Shown: positions 55,108-63,275 of the stretch, in pieces | How the letters are laid out: the number at the start of each line of letters is the position of its first letter | Position numbering within the stretch: the stretch's first letter is position 1 | From: Syntrophotalea carbinolica DSM 2380 | GTDB taxonomy: Bacteria; Desulfobacterota; Desulfuromonadia; Desulfuromonadales; Syntrophotaleaceae | Direction of reading: 5' to 3' | DNA: 64,000 bases | Assembly (NCBI RefSeq): GCF_000012885.1 | Contig: NC_007498.2 | Coordinates: forward strand, 1,054,001-1,118,000 | The notes under the pieces: model-generated | Told to the model about the DNA's origin: nothing | Database searches by the model: none | What the model saw: the letters and a program-made list of their open reading frames with translations, nothing else | Program-made: the position numbers and the translations under genes

Positions 55108-55935
55108 TTAATCAGCCACCAGGACCCGGATGCCGAGAGCTTTAAGGTCGTGCAGGTATTCCTCGGGCAGTTTGTGGTCGACGATCAACAGATCGACCTT
55201 TTCTATGGGGGCCACCACGAGATCCGCAACCCGGCCGAAGGAACTGTGGGTGGCCAACACGATGACCTGTCCCCTGGTTTGCTGGATCATGGCGCGTTCA
55301 AGAGCGGCTTCGGTGAATGAGGGCGTGGTGATGCCGTCACGAAAACTGATGCCGTCGGGGATCAGGAAAGCTTTTTTGGGATGAATTTCCTGCAGGGTTT
55401 CCATGGTCAGAGACCCTTCCATGGAGTGGGTCTCCGGCCGGTATTCGCCTCCCAGAAGAATCAACTCCGCCCGTTTGCCCTTGATTTCCTGAATGGCTCC
55501 GACGTTGTTGGTGTAGACGCGCACCGGCATATCGGGATCGAGGTGCCGCAGCACATACAGGGCGGTGGTGCCGGAATGGAGGAACAGGGTGTCGTGAGGT
55601 TCGATCAGCGACGCGGCCTTGCGGCCGATCTGGTCCTTGATGTCGGGCAGCTCTTTGAGGCGGGTTTCGTAGGGCTCTTCGTGGGTCATGCGTTCCTGAC
55701 GATAGACTGCACCGCCGTATGTGCGCTCAAGCAGGCCCTGCCGTTCGAGAGTTTCCAGGTCGCGCCGAATGGTCATCTCCGACACGCCCATCATTTCGCT
55801 CAGTTCGGCTACCCGGATAGTTAACCGTTCCTGAAGCAGGTCACGGATACGCATGTGCCGTTCTGCGGGCAGTAACTGGTCGCTATTGTTGTGCTGTCCG
55901 TTGGATTTGGCTGTCTTTCCGTTGTCCTCAACCAT
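55108..55935 (-). CDS. DeoR/GlpR family transcriptional regulator
   Basis: A 275-residue regulator: N-terminal DeoR helix-turn-helix (RHMRIRDLLQERLTIRVAEL, MGVSEMTIRRDLETLERQGL), then the DeoR sensor domain (DTLFLHSGTTALYVLRHL, ILLGGEYR) that binds a sugar or small phosphate ligand. It is divergent from the transporter-cutD genes. The ATG at 55935 is preferred to the TTG at 56031, since AAAGGA and a TATGTTCG site lie between. Matching CGAACATA sites occur upstream of cutC and the transporter, so it is the likely local repressor; the ligand is unknown. Confidence 0.85.
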   Translation of the reverse strand: MVEDNGKTAKSNGQHNNSDQLLPAERHMRIRDLLQERLTIRVAELSEMMGVSEMTIRRDLETLERQGLLERTYGGAVYRQERMTHEEPYETRLKELPDIKDQIGRKAASLIEPHDTLFLHSGTTALYVLRHLDPDMPVRVYTNNVGAIQEIKGKRAELILLGGEYRPETHSMEGSLTMETLQEIHPKKAFLIPDGISFRDGITTPSFTEAALERAMIQQTRGQVIVLATHSSFGRVADLVVAPIEKVDLLIVDHKLPEEYLHDLKALGIRVLVAD

Positions 55936-55941
55936 CGTTGG

Positions 55942-55950
55942 TATGTTCGA
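55942..55950 (-). promoter_or_regulatory. GlpR-like half-site upstream of the DeoR gene
   Basis: TATGTTCGA, the reverse complement of the CGAACATA found in the cutC and transporter promoters, lies 7 bases before the chosen DeoR start. It fits autoregulation. Confidence 0.5.
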
Positions 55951-56379
55951 TCCTTTCTGTTTTTGTTCTTTTATAACACCGCTGGCAGGTTCAGGCAATG
56001 GAAGTTTTCCGTATGAAACAGAATTCAACAATATTGATGGGGGGCGTTTGTGGAAAGTGTTTGATCCTCGGTCATTGAGGGAAGGCTGTGGGTGGTGCGG
56101 TTTGCGCAGGAGGGGCGGATTGCGGGATGATGAAGGAAAAGATATGCCGTGTGAGGTTGTGTGTTTGAGTGTGATGATGTTGGTGCTTTGATGGTAAGCC
56201 GCTCCTGTCCCCCTGTGGGGTGTTCCAGCCTATCCCGGATGTCTCGAAAACATTTAGAAAAAGGTTTTAAATAGCGTGCATCCGCGATTTGGAAGGACGT
56301 TTCGCGGTGGTGCCCGGGGTAACGTCAGGCATTGGGGAGTGGTGTTGCATGATGCTTGATGTGAGTCCCAAAATAACAC

Positions 56380-56432
56380 TTGACAACATAATCGAACATA
56401 ACCTACAGTTTGATTGTTCATATGAACATTCG
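56380..56432 (+). promoter_or_regulatory. Transporter promoter with CGAACATA site and TGTTCATATGAACA palindrome
   Basis: TTGACA (56380-56385), CGAACATAA (56393-56401) and a TACAGT -10 at 56404-56409 repeat the cutC promoter layout. A perfect 14-base palindrome TGTTCATATGAACA (56415-56428), followed by TTCG, lies at the likely transcription start. The gap to the gene (56433-56823) holds no called gene and forms a long leader. Confidence 0.65.
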
Positions 56433-56823
56433 AGTAACTTGAGGGCGACGGCTCTTTGGTTAGCGGTGTGAAGTGTTCGGTGCTCCATTTGATACCCACG
56501 TGGTCCGAACGCCCATCGCTGGACCGGTTTGAAATGGTTCTCATCCGAAGGCAATGGGAGTGTGTGAAGACTTGCGGGTGGGCGCGTCATGGATTTTGGA
56601 TTAATGAATGCCATGGGGCCTGCATGCGATGGCTTGTTGTTTGACGTCGGCTATCGTTGAGGGCTTCGGGAGGAGACAGGCCTCCAGAGCGGATGGTGCC
56701 GACCGATGGCTGGGCGGTATTTTGAAATCCGCAAGTTCGTACAAATGATTGAATTGCCCTTTTCCGGTGGCAGTTTTCACGCAAAGGGTAGGACAAAACA
56801 ACCATTTTATTGGAGACGGCATT

Positions 56824-57855
56824 ATGGCTAACGGGGTGCAAACAGCAAGTATGGCCGGAACACGTGTTTCGGCACGGCAGGTTTTCGAACAAAAGGAGCT
56901 GGGGTTTGTCAAGCGCGGACTGGCGACGGCGCTCGGCTCCGGCATGTTGTGGGGGCTCGACGGTGTCATTCTGGGCATCGCTCTGGCGATGGCTCCCTTT
57001 ACCGCTGGTGCGACGATGTATGCGGCACCGCTGGCCGGTTCGGCCCTGCACGACGGTTTCGCCGGTCTATGGCTGGCCCTTTACAACCTTTTCACCGGTC
57101 GCTGGAAAGATATCGGCCGATCTCTGAAAACCTTTCCCGGTTTTATCGTCTGTGTAGGCGCTCTACTTGGCGGCCCTATCGGTATGGGAGCCTATCTGCT
57201 CGGTATTAACTTTGCCGGTGCGGCCTACGCTATGGGCATCTCGGCCGGGTATCCGGTGGTGGGCGCTATCATGGCCCGCCTGATTCTCAAGGAAAAGATC
57301 AGTCCGCGTGTCTGGTTCGGGATTATTACCTGTGTAACCGGCGCGGTTATTCTCGGCTACGTTCCGCCCGAGGGCGGCACCATGCCGCACTTCTATCTTG
57401 GTATCGGTTGCTCTTTACTGGCAGCGTTTGGTTGGGGTACTGAAGGTGTTTTGGCTACCTTCGGGATGGACATGGTCGATCCGGCTGTCGCCATTAATAT
57501 CCGCGAGGCTACTTCCTGTCTTGTTTCCTTGCTGGCAGTTCTTCCGTTTGTCGCTGGAGTTGCTGTTTTCGGTCAGGCGCTGATTACGCCTAATGTTGTG
57601 TGGATTATCGCCCTCGCAGGGTTGGCTGGTGGTTTCTCCTACCTGCTCTGGTACAAGGCTTTCAGCATGTGCGGATGCAGCCGCTGCATGGCTCTGAATA
57701 TTACCTATGCCATCTGGGGTCTGGTGTTCTCTTACTTCCTGACGGATGTCGCGATTACCACCAACCTGGTGATTGGTGCTGTTGTCATCACCATTGGCGC
57801 CATCATGGTTGTTGGCAATCCTAAAGAAATGATCAACCTGCGGGCGGAGGCTTAA
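56824..57855 (+). CDS. DMT-superfamily transporter of the choline locus
   Basis: A 343-residue inner-membrane protein with about ten hydrophobic helices in two EamA-like halves (SGMLWGLDGVILGIALAMAP; FGWGTEGVLATF; ITYAIWGLVFSYFLTD). Members of the drug/metabolite transporter superfamily carry small organic cations and metabolites. Its promoter matches that of cutC and it is followed after one base by a small gene and then cutD, so choline or trimethylamine transport is a good inference. GGAG precedes the ATG. It replaces the BCCT-type choline carriers of other organisms. Confidence 0.75.
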   Translation: MANGVQTASMAGTRVSARQVFEQKELGFVKRGLATALGSGMLWGLDGVILGIALAMAPFTAGATMYAAPLAGSALHDGFAGLWLALYNLFTGRWKDIGRSLKTFPGFIVCVGALLGGPIGMGAYLLGINFAGAAYAMGISAGYPVVGAIMARLILKEKISPRVWFGIITCVTGAVILGYVPPEGGTMPHFYLGIGCSLLAAFGWGTEGVLATFGMDMVDPAVAINIREATSCLVSLLAVLPFVAGVAVFGQALITPNVVWIIALAGLAGGFSYLLWYKAFSMCGCSRCMALNITYAIWGLVFSYFLTDVAITTNLVIGAVVITIGAIMVVGNPKEMINLRAEA

Positions 57856-57856
57856 C

Positions 57857-58141
57857 ATGGCAACTGTACTTCCTATGCGTTTTCGGCTTCTTCATTATTT
57901 CTCAACGGTAAAAGAAGCCTCGACCAGGCAATTGATGGATGGACTGCGTTCCGAGTACGGAACCGAAGGGCAGTTCAACGAAAGTGTCATCAATGAGCAT
58001 CTTATGTCCATGCGGGCCGGAGGGCTGATTGAAACCAACGATATTGAACTGGATGCCGCCGGTAATCTGGTGGTGAATTATTCCATAACCGAGTTCGGGC
58101 AGGGCCGTCTCAAGTATCTTCCCGAATCCTGGAAAGCATGA
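57857..58141 (+). CDS. Small unknown protein, possible winged helix
   Basis: A 94-residue soluble protein (RFRLLHYFSTVKEASTRQLM; LMSMRAGGLIETNDIELD; YSITEFGQGRLKYLP). The helix-helix-strand order with LIETNDIEL..NYSITEFG resembles a small winged helix of the PadR/MarR kind, but I do not recognise the family. It begins one base after the transporter stop, with GGAGG, so both are co-translated. A regulator or adaptor for the transporter or activase is possible. Confidence 0.65.
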   Translation: MATVLPMRFRLLHYFSTVKEASTRQLMDGLRSEYGTEGQFNESVINEHLMSMRAGGLIETNDIELDAAGNLVVNYSITEFGQGRLKYLPESWKA

Positions 58142-58186
58142 AATGCCGAATCGTTGTCGCCCCGCAATCCGGGGCGACAACGATTC

Positions 58187-58404
58187 AAGTGACAAGTGAC
58201 AAGTGACAAGTGACAAGTGACAAGTGACAAGTGACAAGTGACAAGTGACAAGTGACAAGTGACAAGTGACAAGTGACAAGTGACAAGTGACAAGTGACAA
58301 GTGACAAGTGACAAGTGACAAGTGACAAGTGACAAGTGACAAGTGACAAGTGACAAGTGACAAGTGACAAATCACCAATCACCAATCACCAATCACCAAT
58401 CACT
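58187..58404. repeat. Heptamer tandem array (26 x AAGTGAC, then 5 x AATCACC)
   Basis: AAGTGAC repeats 26 times without interruption at 58187-58368 (182 bases). After one base, AATCACC follows four times plus AATCACT (58370-58404). The array fills the gap before cutD. As 7 is not a multiple of 3, copy changes shift frames but here alter only leader length. Open frames across it on the minus strand (repeating SLVTCHL) are artefacts. Confidence 0.95.
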
Positions 58405-58431
58405 AAACTTTACCCACCAAGAGGAACCGCC

Positions 58432-59388
58432 ATGAGTGAGCAAGTACAAGCCAAGGGTGTCGTTTTCGATATTCAAAAATACTCCATGCACGATGGTCCC
58501 GGTGTTCGCACTCTGGTGTTTCTCAAAGGCTGTCCGTTGCGCTGCCAGTGGTGTTCCAATCCCGAGAGCATATCTCCTGAGTTTCAGGTTATGTGTCTGG
58601 CAGATCAGTGTGTTTCCTGCGGCAAGTGCCTTGCCGTCTGTCCGAACGGGGTCCATGCCATGGAGTCCGTGGCCAACGGTTCGTCGCAACACCGGGTCGA
58701 GCGGAGTGTCACCTGCATCGGTTGCGGCGCCTGTGCCAAGGTCTGTCCGGCTAAGGCCTTGCGAATTGCCGGTAAAGAGATGACGGTGGACGACGTGGTC
58801 AAGGTGGTCATGGAGGATCAGTTCTTTTATATGACTTCCGGCGGCGGTGTCACTATCGGTGGCGGAGAGCCGACATTTCAGCACGACTTCGCTGCCGCCA
58901 TATTGAAGCAATGCCGGCTCAACGGGGTGCATACGGCCATGGAAACCTGCGGTCAGGCTTCATGGGAGACTTATGAGCTTCTTGCGGAGCATGTCGATTT
59001 GTTTCTCTTCGATCTGAAGCATGCTGATTCCGATCTGCATAAAAAGTTTACAGGTGTCGGCAATGAGCGTATACTCCAAAATCTGAAAGGGTTAATCGAG
59101 CTTGGGGCCAGCGTTCTGGTGCGTATCCCCTTGATCTGCGGGGTGAACGACGCCCCCGAAACCCTGTCAGCCGCCATGACCTGGCTGAAGTCGACCGCGA
59201 AAAATGCGGCCAATCTCAAAGGGGTCGAAGTGTTGCCCTACCATCGCCTGGGTGCCAGCAAGTATCGCCAGCTCGACATGGATTATCCCTTGACGGACAT
59301 GGCGAGCCATACGGATGCGCAACTGGCGCAGATCCAAGACTTGCTGTCCGGATTTGATTTGCCCGCGCGTATCGTCAAACATGCCTGA
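58432..59388 (+). CDS. cutD: CutC-activating radical SAM enzyme
   Basis: A 318-residue glycyl radical enzyme activase. The radical SAM cluster motif is Cys34, Cys38, Cys41 (GCPLRCQWC), followed by two ferredoxin-type [4Fe-4S] motifs (CVSCGKCLAVC; CIGCGACAKVC) characteristic of activases for non-formate-lyase GREs, the GGGEPTFQ SAM-binding segment, and LPYHRLGASKY near the C-terminus. It abstracts hydrogen from Gly783 of CutC. The ATG at 58432 is 27 bases after the heptamer array, with AGAGGA. It is unusual that it is not next to cutC. Confidence 0.93.
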   Translation: MSEQVQAKGVVFDIQKYSMHDGPGVRTLVFLKGCPLRCQWCSNPESISPEFQVMCLADQCVSCGKCLAVCPNGVHAMESVANGSSQHRVERSVTCIGCGACAKVCPAKALRIAGKEMTVDDVVKVVMEDQFFYMTSGGGVTIGGGEPTFQHDFAAAILKQCRLNGVHTAMETCGQASWETYELLAEHVDLFLFDLKHADSDLHKKFTGVGNERILQNLKGLIELGASVLVRIPLICGVNDAPETLSAAMTWLKSTAKNAANLKGVEVLPYHRLGASKYRQLDMDYPLTDMASHTDAQLAQIQDLLSGFDLPARIVKHA

Positions 59389-59518
59389 CTGGCATGTCTC
59401 TTGCTCTTTCTCAGGGCACGTTTGTCTTAGAAAAGGATGTCCCTCGCGGCTCGTGTGTCGCTGATCGCACCTTTCCACGTTGTTCTCTGGTTCACCGCTG
59501 CTCCTTTGCCGTTGAATC

Positions 59519-59640
59519 TCAGACCTGCTCGACAAAATTCAGGAACCTTGAAAATTCAATAAGTTCAGAGAGGGCCAACGGTTTGTGAATATGCCGTTTG
59601 AAGCCCTTGTCTGTAGATGTGTGCCGACTTCTTCCCGGGA
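59519..59640 (-). pseudogene. Possible response-regulator receiver remnant
   Basis: Minus-strand translation gives RHTSTDKGFKRHIHKPLALS and ELIEFSRFLNFVEQV before a stop, like the C-terminal edge of a receiver domain (G-F-x-x-H-I-x-K-P-L, then a helix). No upstream part was found and 59641-60052 is otherwise empty, so this is at best a decayed fragment. Confidence 0.3.
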
Positions 59641-60052
59641 TACCTGTATCTTACGGCGTTCGATCGGGGAGGTGTTGTGCATAAAATCGGAAGTAACAAA
59701 CGGGGTGGATCGTCGCTGGAATGTTTGTGTCTTTTTTCAGCACGGTTGCCTTTTTTTTGGGCATTTTTGCGAATTTTATGGTCTGCCGAAATAAAACTGC
59801 CCGGGCAGATTGCTGTTAAACCACCCCTTTGATTTTAGCTGACGCTATGTAGAATAAGGTGCTTTATGATTTTGACGTTTTTTTGATTTTTTCTTTACTA
59901 TTCGAAGACATCTAAATCTGTAAGATGCCTGCATCTTAATTTGTTTTTGGGAGTTGCAGGTATGTAAAGGTTTTATTCGTTATTTCGATGCGTTTCGGGA
60001 TGCGGAATGTTCCGGTTTCGAACTCGTTCGATCATTTGTATGAGGTAGTACG

Positions 60053-60478
60053 TTGGACAAGATCGATTGGACGCTCCTGGTACAGGCGGGCAATTTTGTG
60101 CTGCTGATCGTCATCCTGCAGAAGTTGCTGTATCGGCCGCTGCAGGCCATTCTGGATCAACGCCAAACCCGCCAGGACAACGCAGAGCAGCGCAGCCAAG
60201 AGTTGGAGGCGCAGATCGCGCAGCAGCAACAAGCCTTTGATGAGCAGCTTTCGCAGGCGCGGCAGCAGGCCCAGCAGGCCCGCAGCGCCGCGCTGGAGCA
60301 GGCCCAGAAGCAAGAGGCGCAACTGCTCGGGCAGGCCCATGATCAGGCCGCGCAGACGCTGGCCCAGGTGCGGCGCGATGTCGCCGCCCAGGTCGAGGCC
60401 GAGGCCGGCCGGTTGCAGACCCTGGCCGTGCAGCTCGGCGACGAAGTGGCCGCGCGTCTGTTGGGGAGGCCGTTATGA
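60053..60478 (+). CDS. atpX: F-type ATP synthase subunit b' (AtpX)
   Basis: A 141-residue peripheral stalk subunit: one N-terminal membrane helix (VQAGNFVLLIVILQKLLY) then a long Gln- and Ala-rich coiled coil. It begins with TTG after AGG and overlaps atpF by four bases. Desulfuromonads carry two b-type genes (b' and b) in this position. It heads the window's ATP synthase operon; the membrane a and c subunits are not here. Confidence 0.87.
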   Translation: MDKIDWTLLVQAGNFVLLIVILQKLLYRPLQAILDQRQTRQDNAEQRSQELEAQIAQQQQAFDEQLSQARQQAQQARSAALEQAQKQEAQLLGQAHDQAAQTLAQVRRDVAAQVEAEAGRLQTLAVQLGDEVAARLLGRPL

Positions 60479-61050
60479 GCCGACATTCACGCCGTATGCG
60501 GATCCTGTGCCTGTGCGCCACCACCCTGCTGATGGCGGGCAGCGCCCTGGCCAGCGAGGCCGGCGGGCACGCCGACGGCCAGCTCAAGGATTTTCTTTAC
60601 CGGCTGCTCGATTTCGGCATCACCTTCGGGGCCCTGTACTTTTTGCTGCGCGGTCCCTTGAAACGGGCTCTTTCCGCCCGTCGGCAGCGGGTCGCCGAGG
60701 CCCTCGAACAGGCCCGCCAGATGCAGGCCAGCGCCGAGCGGCGTTTTGCAGCCTGCCGGCAGCAGCTGGCCGACGCCGACGCCCAGATCGCCCAGTTGAC
60801 GGCCGATCTGAAAGCCGAAAGTGCTCTGCAATGCCAGCGCATCGAAGAACAGGCGCGCAAGATGGCCGACGACATCCGCAGCGAAGCGACGCGCAGCGCC
60901 GCGCGGGAAATCGAAGCGGCCCGCAAGCAACTGCATCAGGAAGCCGTACGGCTGGCCATGGAGTTGGCCGAACAACGCCTTAAACAGCAGATCGCGCCGC
61001 AGGACCAGGCGCGGCTGGTCGACGAATATCTCCGCAAGACAGGGGAGTGA
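60475..61050 (+). CDS. atpF: F-type ATP synthase subunit b
   Basis: A 191-residue b subunit. It has an extra hydrophobic N-terminus that resembles a signal peptide (ILCLCATTLLMAGSALAS), as in Geobacter-type AtpF, followed by the membrane helix (LLDFGITFGALYFLLRGPL) and a charged coiled coil. It starts inside the atpX stop region and is followed by atpH within two bases. With b' it forms the heterodimeric stator. Confidence 0.87.
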   Translation: MSRHSRRMRILCLCATTLLMAGSALASEAGGHADGQLKDFLYRLLDFGITFGALYFLLRGPLKRALSARRQRVAEALEQARQMQASAERRFAACRQQLADADAQIAQLTADLKAESALQCQRIEEQARKMADDIRSEATRSAAREIEAARKQLHQEAVRLAMELAEQRLKQQIAPQDQARLVDEYLRKTGE

Positions 61051-61052
61051 AT

Positions 61053-61592
61053 GTGAAAAGTACAGCGATATCAAGAAGATACGCCAAAGCTCTGGTCAAT
61101 CTGGCGGCCCCCGACGGGCAGCTGGAGAGCACCTATGCGCAGCTGGAGCAGCTCCAGCAGGCGTTCGCCTGCGAGCCGCGGCTGTACAAACTGCTGGCCA
61201 GTCCGACCCTGGCCGCCGACAAAATCGCCGGCCTGCTGGAAGGCATCAGCAACTACCTGCAGCTTAGCACCACCCTGCGCAACCTGCTGGGCCTGCTGCA
61301 ACAGCGCCAGCGCCTGGAATATTTCGACGCCCTGGTGGCCGACTACCGCGAACTGGCCGATGTGCAACTGGGGCTGGTGCGGGCCCGGGTGTGCAGCGCC
61401 GCGCCGCTGGATGCCGCGGTGCAGCAGGCCATCAGTGCCCAGCTGCAAAAACGCTATGGCAAACAGGCGGTGCTGGAACTGGCCGTCGAGCCGGAACTGT
61501 TGGGCGGCGTGCGCATCGAAGTCGCCGGGCAGGTGCTGGACGGCACCATCCGCTCCGGTCTGCGGCGGATGGCGGGATATCTCAACAGCTGA
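61053..61592 (+). CDS. atpH: F-type ATP synthase subunit delta
   Basis: A 179-residue delta subunit joining the stator to F1: SRRYAKALVNLA at the N-terminus and ELLGGVRIEVAGQVLDGTIRSGL (about the last 30 residues) are family hallmarks. The GTG at 61053 is six bases after AGGGGA and is preferred to the GTG two codons earlier. Confidence 0.92.
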   Translation: MKSTAISRRYAKALVNLAAPDGQLESTYAQLEQLQQAFACEPRLYKLLASPTLAADKIAGLLEGISNYLQLSTTLRNLLGLLQQRQRLEYFDALVADYRELADVQLGLVRARVCSAAPLDAAVQQAISAQLQKRYGKQAVLELAVEPELLGGVRIEVAGQVLDGTIRSGLRRMAGYLNS

Positions 61593-61672
61593 ACACGACC
61601 AGTCGGTGACAGATTACGGATTGCCATTCAATAAAGATGTTTTCGCAAAAAGACATAGGGTGAAAAGACGTT

Positions 61673-63181
61673 ATGGACATCAAAGCAGAAGAAATCTGCG
61701 CCATCATCGAGCAGCAGATCGAAAACTTCGACCGTGAGATCGAAATCAGCGAAATGGGCACCATCATCTCCGTCGGCGACGGCATTGCCCGCATCCACGG
61801 TTTGAACCGGGCCATGGCCGGCGAGCTGCTGGAGTTTCCCGGCGACGTCATCGGCATGGTGCTCAACCTCGAAGAAGACAACGTCGGGGCCGCCATCCTC
61901 GGCGATACCCACCACATCAAAGAAGGCGACAGCGTAAGGCGTACCGGCCGCATCGTCGAAGTGCCCGTCGGCGAAGCGCTGATCGGACGGGTGGTTAACG
62001 GCATCGGCCAGCCCATCGACGGCGGCGGCGCGCTGGAAGGCGCCGAAGCGCGGCAGGTGGAGATCAAGGCCCCCGGCATCGTCACCCGCAAATCGGTGCA
62101 CCAGCCGGTACAGACCGGCCTCAAAGCCATCGACGCCCTGGTGCCCATCGGCCGCGGCCAGCGCGAACTGATCATCGGCGACCGCCAGACCGGCAAGACC
62201 GCCCTGGCCATCGACGCCATCATCAACCAGAAGGGCCAGGACATGGTCTGCATCTACGTCGCCATCGGCCAGAAACAGTCGACGGTGGCGCAGGTGGTGG
62301 ACAAACTCAAACAGCACGGCGCCATGGACTACACCATTGTGGTCAGCGCCGGCGCCAGCGAACCGGCGCCGCTGCAGTTCATCGCCCCTTATGCCGGGGT
62401 CACCATGGGCGAATACTTCCGCGACAACGGCCGCCACGCCCTGATCGTGTACGACGATCTGTCCAAACACGCCGTCGCCTACCGGCAGCTGTCCCTGTTG
62501 CTGCGGCGTCCGCCCGGCCGCGAAGCCTTTCCCGGCGACGTCTTTTACCTGCACAGCCGCCTGCTGGAGCGGGCCGCCAAACTCAACGACGAGCTGGGCG
62601 GCGGCAGCCTCACCGCGCTGCCCATCATCGAGACCCAGGCCGGCGACCTGTCCTCCTATATCCCGACCAACGTCATCTCCATCACCGACGGCCAGATTTT
62701 CCTCGAGGCCGACCTGTTCTACTCCGGGGTACGGCCCGCCATCAACGTCGGCCTGTCGGTGTCCCGCGTCGGCGGCAGCGCCCAGGTCAAGGCCATGAAG
62801 CAGGTGGCCGGCACCCTGCGCCTGTCGTTGGCCCAGTACCGCGAGATGGCCGCCTTTGCCCAGTTCGGCTCGGATCTGGACGCCGCCACCCAGAAACAGC
62901 TGGCGCGCGGTGCGCGGCTGGTGGAAATCCTCAAGCAGCCCCAGTACCAGCCGCTGCCGGTGGAAAAACAGATCCTGGTCATCTACGCCGCCAACAACGG
63001 CTACGTCGACGACTATCCGCTGACCGTACTGCGGCGCTACGAAGAGGAACTGTACAGCTTCCTGGAGCATCGCCACGGCGACTTGCTCAAGGATTTGGCG
63101 GAGAAAAAAGCCATCGACACCGATCTCGAAGCACGCATCAAGGCGGTGCTGGCGGCCTTCGGCGAGCAGTTTACACCCTGA
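61673..63181 (+). CDS. atpA: F-type ATP synthase subunit alpha
   Basis: A 502-residue alpha subunit with Walker A GDRQTGKT at 169-176, [20 protein letters not shown]-type central segment, and the ATPase signature [17 protein letters not shown] (arginine finger region). Length is standard. It is the catalytic hexamer partner of beta and lies 80 bases after atpH. Confidence 0.96.
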   Translation: MDIKAEEICAIIEQQIENFDREIEISEMGTIISVGDGIARIHGLNRAMAGELLEFPGDVIGMVLNLEEDNVGAAILGDTHHIKEGDSVRRTGRIVEVPVGEALIGRVVNGIGQPIDGGGALEGAEARQVEIKAPGIVTRKSVHQPVQTGLKAIDALVPIGRGQRELIIGDRQTGKTALAIDAIINQKGQDMVCIYVAIGQKQSTVAQVVDKLKQHGAMDYTIVVSAGASEPAPLQFIAPYAGVTMGEYFRDNGRHALIVYDDLSKHAVAYRQLSLLLRRPPGREAFPGDVFYLHSRLLERAAKLNDELGGGSLTALPIIETQAGDLSSYIPTNVISITDGQIFLEADLFYSGVRPAINVGLSVSRVGGSAQVKAMKQVAGTLRLSLAQYREMAAFAQFGSDLDAATQKQLARGARLVEILKQPQYQPLPVEKQILVIYAANNGYVDDYPLTVLRRYEEELYSFLEHRHGDLLKDLAEKKAIDTDLEARIKAVLAAFGEQFTP

Positions 63182-63186
63182 AAAGC

Positions 63187-63211
63187 AGTGACTGGTGATT
63201 CGTGATTGGTA
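63187..63211. repeat. Reverse-oriented ACCAATCACC-type repeat
   Basis: GTGACTGGTGATT..GTGATTGGTAAC between atpA and atpG is the reverse complement of the heptamer motif seen at 34700 and 58370. Confidence 0.5.
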
Positions 63212-63275
63212 ACACCATGGGTTCCATAGGGCTCATCAGGGAACTTAACAGCTTTGCTTTCGCAGAAAGAAAACC

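Noticed and set aside
57902-58378. Minus-strand open frame of repeating SLVTCHL
   Set aside because: Translation of the heptamer array; no start context and no real protein pattern.
61628-63076. 482-codon minus-strand open frame
   Set aside because: Antisense to atpA in very GC-rich DNA; composition typical of shadow frames.
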